Made by a program: the position numbers and the translations under genes
Notes under the pieces: generated by a model
The model's database searches: none
What the model saw: only the letters and a program-made list of their open reading frames with translations
What the model was told of the DNA's origin: nothing
Assembly: GCA_013154075.1 (NCBI GenBank)
Contig: JAADDG010000158.1
Span: forward strand, 1 to 9,766
Direction of reading: 5' to 3'
Origin: Campylobacterota bacterium
Lineage (GTDB): Bacteria > Campylobacterota > Campylobacteria > Campylobacterales > JAADDG01
DNA: 9,766 nt
Shown here: one piece after another, positions 5,755-9,766 of the stretch
How positions within the stretch are numbered: the stretch's first letter is position 1
How the letters are laid out: every line of letters starts with the position of its first letter

Positions 5755-5932
5755 CGAATTTGAATTAAGACTCGAAGAGAAGCTTAAAATTCTAAAAGAG
5801 TGCCAAGAAAAGCACAACTTAAACAGCTGTCTTAAATGCGAAAAAGTGATAGGCTGCGAGATTAGAAAAGAGTATGTCTCTGCGGTCTATCAAAGTATGA
5901 ACAAAGGAAAAGGGGGAGGTTTTGAGTTCTAA
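5726..5932 (+). CDS. Conserved small protein with four cysteines, unknown function
   Basis: A 68-residue soluble protein with no assigned function. The N-terminal half (about 10-30) is a charged helix. Four cysteines follow in the pattern C26-x8-C35-x2-C38-x5-C44, which could bind zinc or an iron-sulfur cluster. The C-terminus is unusually patterned: VYQSMNKGKGGGFEF (54-68). A small hypothetical gene at this place is recalled from C. jejuni (Cj0839c, between metG and fbp), so it is likely a real, lineage-conserved gene. The ATG at 5726 lies inside the end of fbp with AAAGAGG (5716-5722) only 3 bases upstream; coupled translation with fbp is likely. Metal binding is inference from the cysteine spacing. 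A redox or metal-handling role is possible but cannot be shown from sequence. Confidence 0.8.
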   Translation: MENTNATSIDEFELRLEEKLKILKECQEKHNLNSCLKCEKVIGCEIRKEYVSAVYQSMNKGKGGGFEF

Positions 5933-5940
5933 AACTCCCC
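5913..5940 (+). other. Stem-loop over the stop codon of the 68 aa gene
   Basis: GGGGAG (5913-5918) and TTTT (5920-5923), with one bulged G at 5919, pair with AAAA (5931-5934) and CTCCCC (5935-5940) around a 7-base loop GAGTTCT. The stop codon 5930-5932 sits at the loop edge. No T run follows directly (GATTACTTC), so it is not a classical intrinsic terminator. It may protect the 3' end of the mobB-fbp transcript or terminate weakly. Confidence 0.45.
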
Positions 5941-5969
5941 GATTACTTCACAATTAAACTATTTTTTTG

Positions 5970-5975
5970 TATCAT
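5970..5975 (+). promoter_or_regulatory. -10 box for the metG operon
   Basis: A run of seven T (5962-5968) then G leads into TATCAT, the same hexamer as at mobB. A start near 5982 would leave about 24 bases of leader carrying GGAAA (5996-6000), 5 bases before the metG ATG at 6006. The T run plus -10 without a -35 fits the Campylobacterota sigma-70 pattern. Confidence 0.55.
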
Positions 5976-6005
5976 TCAACAAAACAAAATCCAACGGAAA
6001 GCGAA

Positions 6006-7937
6006 ATGAAAGATTCACACTGTAAAAAAGCCTATATAACCACACCTATCTATTATGTAAACGACGTTCCTCATATAGGGCACGCTTATACTACGATCAT
6101 AGCCGATACATTAGCAAGATACTCCAGACTTGTCGGTATAGAGACTTTCTTCCTCACAGGCACCGACGAACACGGCCAAAAAATAGAAGAGGCGGCAAAA
6201 AAGAGAGGCAAAAATCCCAAAGAGTATGCGGATGAGATAAGCAAAAAATTTAGAGATCTTTGGGACTATATGGAGATAAGCTACGATAAGTTTATAAGAA
6301 CGACGGATCCCGAGCATATACTCGGAGTTCAAAAAGCTTTCGAAAAGATGTATGAAAAAGGCGATATCTATAAAGATTATTACGAGGGTTTTTACTGCGT
6401 AAGCTGTGAATCTTTTTTTACGCAAACTCAGCTGATAGAGGGAGAGTATTGTCCGGATTGCGGCAAACCCACTCAAATAGTCAAAGAAGAGAGCTATTTT
6501 TTCAAACTCTCAAAATATGAAAAAGATCTTTTGAAATGGTATGAAGATGAAGAAAAATGCATCATCCCAAAAAGCAAAAAAAACGAGGTAATAAATTTCG
6601 TAAAACAGGGCCTTCAAGATCTCTCCATCACAAGAACGAGCTTTGAGTGGGGAATAAAACTGCCAAAATCTATAAACGATCCAAAACATGTAATTTACGT
6701 CTGGCTTGACGCTCTTATGAACTATATCACCGCTTTGGGATACGGGACGGATGAGAAACTTATGGATTTTTGGCCGGCAAAAGTTCATCTTGTAGGAAAA
6801 GATATTCTTAGATTTCACGCTATCTATTGGCCGGCGTTTTTGATGAGTCTCGATCTGCCTTTGCCAAAACATATAGCGGCTCACGGCTGGTGGACAAGAA
6901 ACGGTGAAAAGATGAGCAAATCGAAAGGCAACGTAATAGATCCCAAAGAGGTTTCCGAAGCTTACGGGCTTGAGAATTTCAGATACTTTATGTTACGAGA
7001 GGTATCTTTCGGCCTTGACGGGGATTTTAGCCAAAGAGCTTTGATAGATAGAATAAACAGCGATCTAAACAACGATCTTGGAAACCTGCTTAACAGAATC
7101 ATAGGAATGAGCGGTAAATATTTCGATTTCGAAATAGACTCTTCAAACGTTTTGAAATATCATCAAAAAGAGCTAAAAGAAGCAATGAGCCATATAGAAA
7201 AACTGCCCGAATATATCTACAACGTCCAAACAAACAGATATCTGGAAGAATTGTGGAAGGTATTGACTCTTGCAAACCAATCGATAACGATTTACGAGCC
7301 TTGGAAACTTATGAAAGAGGGCAAAAATGAAGAGGCTATGGCTTTGGTAGCTCTGATTGCGAATCTGCTTGCAAAAACCGCTATTATGCTATCTCCCGCT
7401 ATGCCGAAAGTGGCAAACAAAATAGCCGATGCTCTAAATTTCAAAATAGACACCCAAAGCTACAAAAAGCTGATAGTAAACGAAGAGCTTTTAGACAGTT
7501 TCAAAATCAAAAAAATTCCTCCTCTCTTTACAAAAGTGGAAAAAGAGCTTTTAAAAGAGAAAAAAGTACAAAAAGAGGAGAAAAAAAGCTCCAAAAAAGA
7601 GAAAACTCCGGGAATCATAACGATTGATGAATTTTTTAAAGTATCTTTGAAAATCGGCACTATAGTGGAAGCCGAAGATATCGAAAAAAGCGACAGACTG
7701 CTTAAACTCAAAGTGAATCTGGGGGAAGAGACCCCAAGACAGATAATAGCGGGAATCAAAGAGTTCTATTCTCCAAACGATCTCATAAACACTCAAGTTT
7801 GCGTCGTAGCGAACCTAAAACCCGCCAAAATCATGGGACTTTTAAGTCAAGGAATGATTCTTGCCGCAAAGGATGAAGAGGGATTGTCTCTAATTAGACC
7901 AGAAAAAAGAAAGAAAGAGGGCACTCCCGTCAAATAA
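6006..7937 (+). CDS. metG: Methionyl-tRNA synthetase with C-terminal tRNA-binding domain
   Basis: A 643-residue class I synthetase that charges tRNA-Met, including the initiator. The catalytic core shows PIYYVNDVPHIGH (HIGH at 23-26), YVWLDAL, and KMSKS (302-306). A single zinc knuckle, C131-x2-C134-x14-C149-x2-C152, lies in the connective peptide. The alpha-helical anticodon domain follows to about residue 505. A Lys/Glu-rich linker (about 511-536) then leads to a C-terminal Trbp111/EMAP-II-like OB-fold (about 539-635: SLKIGTI, QIIAGI, VANLKPAKIMGLLSQGM), which mediates dimerisation and tRNA binding. The ATG at 6006 is chosen because GGAAA precedes it; the open frame extends back to a TTG at 5967, but that lies in the T run of the promoter. 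The gene ends in a TAATG junction with the next gene. Confidence 0.97.
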   Translation: MKDSHCKKAYITTPIYYVNDVPHIGHAYTTIIADTLARYSRLVGIETFFLTGTDEHGQKIEEAAKKRGKNPKEYADEISKKFRDLWDYMEISYDKFIRTTDPEHILGVQKAFEKMYEKGDIYKDYYEGFYCVSCESFFTQTQLIEGEYCPDCGKPTQIVKEESYFFKLSKYEKDLLKWYEDEEKCIIPKSKKNEVINFVKQGLQDLSITRTSFEWGIKLPKSINDPKHVIYVWLDALMNYITALGYGTDEKLMDFWPAKVHLVGKDILRFHAIYWPAFLMSLDLPLPKHIAAHGWWTRNGEKMSKSKGNVIDPKEVSEAYGLENFRYFMLREVSFGLDGDFSQRALIDRINSDLNNDLGNLLNRIIGMSGKYFDFEIDSSNVLKYHQKELKEAMSHIEKLPEYIYNVQTNRYLEELWKVLTLANQSITIYEPWKLMKEGKNEEAMALVALIANLLAKTAIMLSPAMPKVANKIADALNFKIDTQSYKKLIVNEELLDSFKIKKIPPLFTKVEKELLKEKKVQKEEKKSSKKEKTPGIITIDEFFKVSLKIGTIVEAEDIEKSDRLLKLKVNLGEETPRQIIAGIKEFYSPNDLINTQVCVVANLKPAKIMGLLSQGMILAAKDEEGLSLIRPEKRKKEGTPVK

Positions 7938-8941
7938 TGACAATAGATAATCTTGTTAGACTGATAGAGGGAGAGCTTCTTACCTCTCCTTCGATCTCCT
8001 CCATAAACAATATAGAATTCTCCGCCAAAAAGATCAAACAGGCCGATGCTTTTATCTATACCGGTATAGAGGATCTGAAAGAAGCGATAGATAAAGGAGC
8101 CTATGCGGTAATTTTCGATAAAGAGAATATAGAAATAACGGACAAAGAGATAGCTTGGATTAGAGTCAAATCTCTAAAAAGAGCTCTAATTAGAATTCTT
8201 CGTTTCTATCTAACCGAAAAATCGATAAAAGTTTTATACGCAAACGAGCTTGTTTTACAAATAATAGAATCAGCAACTACCCAAAAAGAGAATCTGCTAT
8301 TTATAAAAGATTCCATATATGAAATTTTTCAAAAAGTTCTTCACGCAAAAGAGAATTCGATCATAATCGGAAACGACGAAGATCTTTTAAGAAAGATATA
8401 CCCAGATTTCAAACCCTTGGAAAAAAAGAGCGCCGTAAATGTTATAAATCAGACTCTTTTCGAAACCACATTCATTCATAACGATAAATTTTTCAAAAAT
8501 ATAAAAATCCCGCCAATTTTCATAAAAGAGCTTGAGACGGCTCTTGATTTTTTCGAAAGCTATCAAATACGATACGACCTTTACAATTTAAATTTCCTAC
8601 AAAACCATTTCGAACCAGTATTTATAAACTCCCGCTTCATTCAAATGCCTTTTGGCAGTACTCAAAAGGTTTTAATTTTTGAAAAAGATAAAAATCTTCT
8701 TGAAAAGGAGATTCTATTTTTACAAAAGGAAGCTAAATGGGCTAACAAAAAAGTATTCGTACCGGATAATCTCAATTTGAGAATCTCTAACACAGATATA
8801 CATAAATTTAAAGATTTCAAAAATATAAAGTTGATAAAAAATTTTCATTTAGGTATTATCTACGGTGAAAAAGAGGAGTTTTTCCATCTTTTGACACCAA
8901 AAGAACAAAATAATATTTCACTATTTAAGGAGTTAAATTAA
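7937..8941 (+). CDS. Hypothetical protein resembling a Mur ligase without an ATP site
   Basis: A 334-residue soluble protein with no signal peptide and no certain function. Residues 19-90 resemble the N-terminal UDP-MurNAc-binding domain of MurE/MurF: SISSINNIEFSAKKIKQADA followed by F-I-Y, then EAIDKGAYAVIFD (49-61), in the places where the ligases have S-x-x-I...DSR-x-x-x-x-GDxF and A-x-x-x-GAxAVI. Residues 200-250 (ending FEPVFINSRF...KVLIFEKD) faintly recall the end of the Mur central domain and the start of its C-terminal domain. The central GxxGKT ATP loop is absent: residues 95-145 hold no glycine-rich loop, so ligase activity is unlikely. The gene overlaps the metG stop by one base (TAATG), and GAGGG at 7917-7921 is rather distant, so coupling to metG is likely. 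A hypothetical gene in the same place is recalled from C. jejuni (Cj0837c). The Mur relationship is inference. Confidence 0.75.
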   Translation: MTIDNLVRLIEGELLTSPSISSINNIEFSAKKIKQADAFIYTGIEDLKEAIDKGAYAVIFDKENIEITDKEIAWIRVKSLKRALIRILRFYLTEKSIKVLYANELVLQIIESATTQKENLLFIKDSIYEIFQKVLHAKENSIIIGNDEDLLRKIYPDFKPLEKKSAVNVINQTLFETTFIHNDKFFKNIKIPPIFIKELETALDFFESYQIRYDLYNLNFLQNHFEPVFINSRFIQMPFGSTQKVLIFEKDKNLLEKEILFLQKEAKWANKKVFVPDNLNLRISNTDIHKFKDFKNIKLIKNFHLGIIYGEKEEFFHLLTPKEQNNISLFKELN

Positions 8942-9766
8942 TGGACGACCGGTCTGGCTCGACACAAGTTCAAAGTAAATCTATGCAATTCATAGAAAAC
9001 TATTGGGATCTTATAGGGGGAATTCTCTTAGCCATATTGGCTTTTATCACTCACCAACAGCATAACGTCTATCTAACGGCGCTATTTGCCGCTACCGCAA
9101 TAGGTTTTTTATCCATCACGGTTTCAGAAATAGCGGAAATTTTAGCTGAAAGACTCGGCGAGCCTTTAGGAAGCTATGTTTTGACGATTACCGCCGTAAC
9201 GGTAGAGATCGTTTTACTGTTTAACGTACTTCTTGAATCCTCTCACAACCCTTCGGCACTCGATACGGTAAAGGGAGGTATAATCTCGGCGGTAATCGTA
9301 GATATGAATGTACTTTTGGGACTTGCCGTATTTGTAGGAGGATTGGCTTTTAGAGAGCAGCAACACAATGAAGACACATCAAGCACATATACCACCATTC
9401 TTTACGTATCCGCTTTGGCATTGCTCGTTCCAAGCATTCTAAAAAATACAAACCACACAACGGATATTTTAGAAGAGGTAAGCTTGATAATAGGAGCTTT
9501 GCTTTTCGGATTTTATATAGTTATTTTGATTTTCCAAACAAAAACTCACACACACTTTTTCAAAGCCACCGCAAGAAGCAGAATTTTCAGATTCAAAAGA
9601 CAGCTTGACGAAGAAGAGGAGCATGACGATTATATTTTCGATAAGTTTCCAAATTACGGAAATTTCTTAGTCATCTTCGCTTTGATCTTCGTTATAGGTA
9701 TTTTAGCCGAACTTTTCGCTCACGACGGTCTTTGGATAGCCAAAGAGCATGGAATCTCCACCGGTA
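8941..9766 (+). CDS. chaA: ChaA-like cation/proton antiporter (CaCA superfamily), 3' end missing
   Basis: The first 275 residues of an inner-membrane antiporter that exports Ca2+, Na+ or K+ in exchange for protons. It begins MDDRSGSTQVQSKSMQFIEN, then membrane segments at about 22-38, 44-61, 78-98, 112-136, 150-166 and 180-198. The alpha-repeat is clear: AEILAERLGEPLGSYVLTIT followed by A-V-T-V-E89, then DTVKGGIISAVIVDMNVLLG, GGLAFREQ-x-HN. QTKTH (199-203) matches E. coli ChaA, as does an acidic cytoplasmic stretch, DEEEEHDD (223-230), after it. The second alpha-repeat lies outside the window. ChaA is about 366 residues long, so roughly three quarters is present. AAGGAG (8927-8932) precedes the ATG, which overlaps the previous stop by one base (TAATG). 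Ion preference cannot be told from sequence. Confidence 0.9.
   Translation, partial: MDDRSGSTQVQSKSMQFIENYWDLIGGILLAILAFITHQQHNVYLTALFAATAIGFLSITVSEIAEILAERLGEPLGSYVLTITAVTVEIVLLFNVLLESSHNPSALDTVKGGIISAVIVDMNVLLGLAVFVGGLAFREQQHNEDTSSTYTTILYVSALALLVPSILKNTNHTTDILEEVSLIIGALLFGFYIVILIFQTKTHTHFFKATARSRIFRFKRQLDEEEEHDDYIFDKFPNYGNFLVIFALIFVIGILAELFAHDGLWIAKEHGISTG

Noticed and set aside
5961..5969. T7 run as the tail of a terminator for the preceding hairpin
   Set aside because: The run begins over 20 bases after the stem (ends 5940), too far for an intrinsic terminator; it fits better as the T-rich part of the metG promoter.
5967..6005. N-terminal extension of MetRS from a TTG at 5967
   Set aside because: The TTG is part of the T run and -10 promoter region; the added 13 residues match nothing in MetRS, and ATG 6006 has a GGAAA site.
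6111..6884. Minus-strand open frames of 121 and 124 codons within metG
   Set aside because: They lie wholly inside a strong plus-strand gene, have no start signals and give low-complexity Phe/Ile-rich products expected from antisense of Lys/Glu-rich coding sequence.
7535..7612. A-rich, nearly all-purine stretch as a possible repeat or frameshift site
   Set aside because: It encodes the Lys/Glu-rich linker before the MetRS tRNA-binding domain, and the frame stays open through the following conserved domain, so neither a repeat unit nor a programmed frameshift is needed.
7460..7796. Minus-strand open frames of 99 and 81 codons opposite the metG linker and tRNA-binding domain
   Set aside because: The Ser/Phe-rich translation is the reverse complement of the Lys/Glu-rich linker; no ribosome site or promoter is visible.
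1..9766. Defence system, mobile element, CRISPR array or prophage
   Set aside because: All genes are housekeeping or lineage-conserved; no transposase, integrase, nuclease, direct repeat array or tRNA was seen, and codon use looks uniform throughout.

Overview
The window is an AT-rich, densely packed chromosomal segment, very probably from a Campylobacterota (Epsilonproteobacteria) species. The main support is gene order. The run gltX, yggT, slt, then an opposing lipoprotein gene, then mobB, fbp, a small Cys protein, metG and a hypothetical protein matches, as I remember it, the Campylobacter jejuni block Cj0845c to Cj0837c, including the flipped lipoprotein gene. The trio gltX-yggT-slt also recalls Helicobacter pylori HP0643-HP0645. 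Heavy use of AGA and ATA codons, Lys/Glu/Ile-rich proteins and promoters made of a T-rich stretch plus a TATAAT-like -10 box fit this group. A vent or thermophilic autotroph (Nautiliales or Nitratiruptor type) is a guess, not something the sequence proves.

Layout. Positions 1-119 (minus strand) hold the 5' part of an IscU/NifU-like Fe-S scaffold gene. Positions 193-516 (minus) hold a small hypothetical protein with four membrane segments. A compact intergenic region with two facing -10 boxes separates it from the first plus-strand operon. That operon is gltX (glutamyl-tRNA synthetase, probably the paralogue that charges tRNA-Gln), yggT (small membrane protein) and slt (periplasmic lytic transglycosylase). 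It meets a minus-strand lipoprotein gene tail to tail, the two coding regions overlapping by 65 bases, with a hairpin terminator inside the overlap. A second plus-strand operon, mobB-fbp-68 aa protein, starts from what looks like a leaderless promoter. A third, metG - MurE/MurF-like protein without a P-loop - chaA-like antiporter (cut by the window end), starts from its own promoter.

How the genes work together. Most are housekeeping: two aminoacyl-tRNA synthetases for translation, Fbp for gluconeogenesis, Slt for murein turnover and a cation/proton antiporter for ion balance. Genes within each operon are tightly joined by ATGA, TAATG or short overlaps, which suggests translational coupling. 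I see no mobile element, CRISPR array, tRNA or rRNA, and no gene-free stretch over 300 bases. No new multi-gene system is evident. The most interesting unexplained pieces are the four-cysteine 68 aa protein, the degenerate Mur-ligase-like protein, the scaffold protein lacking its first ligand cysteine, and the terminator placed within two overlapping genes.
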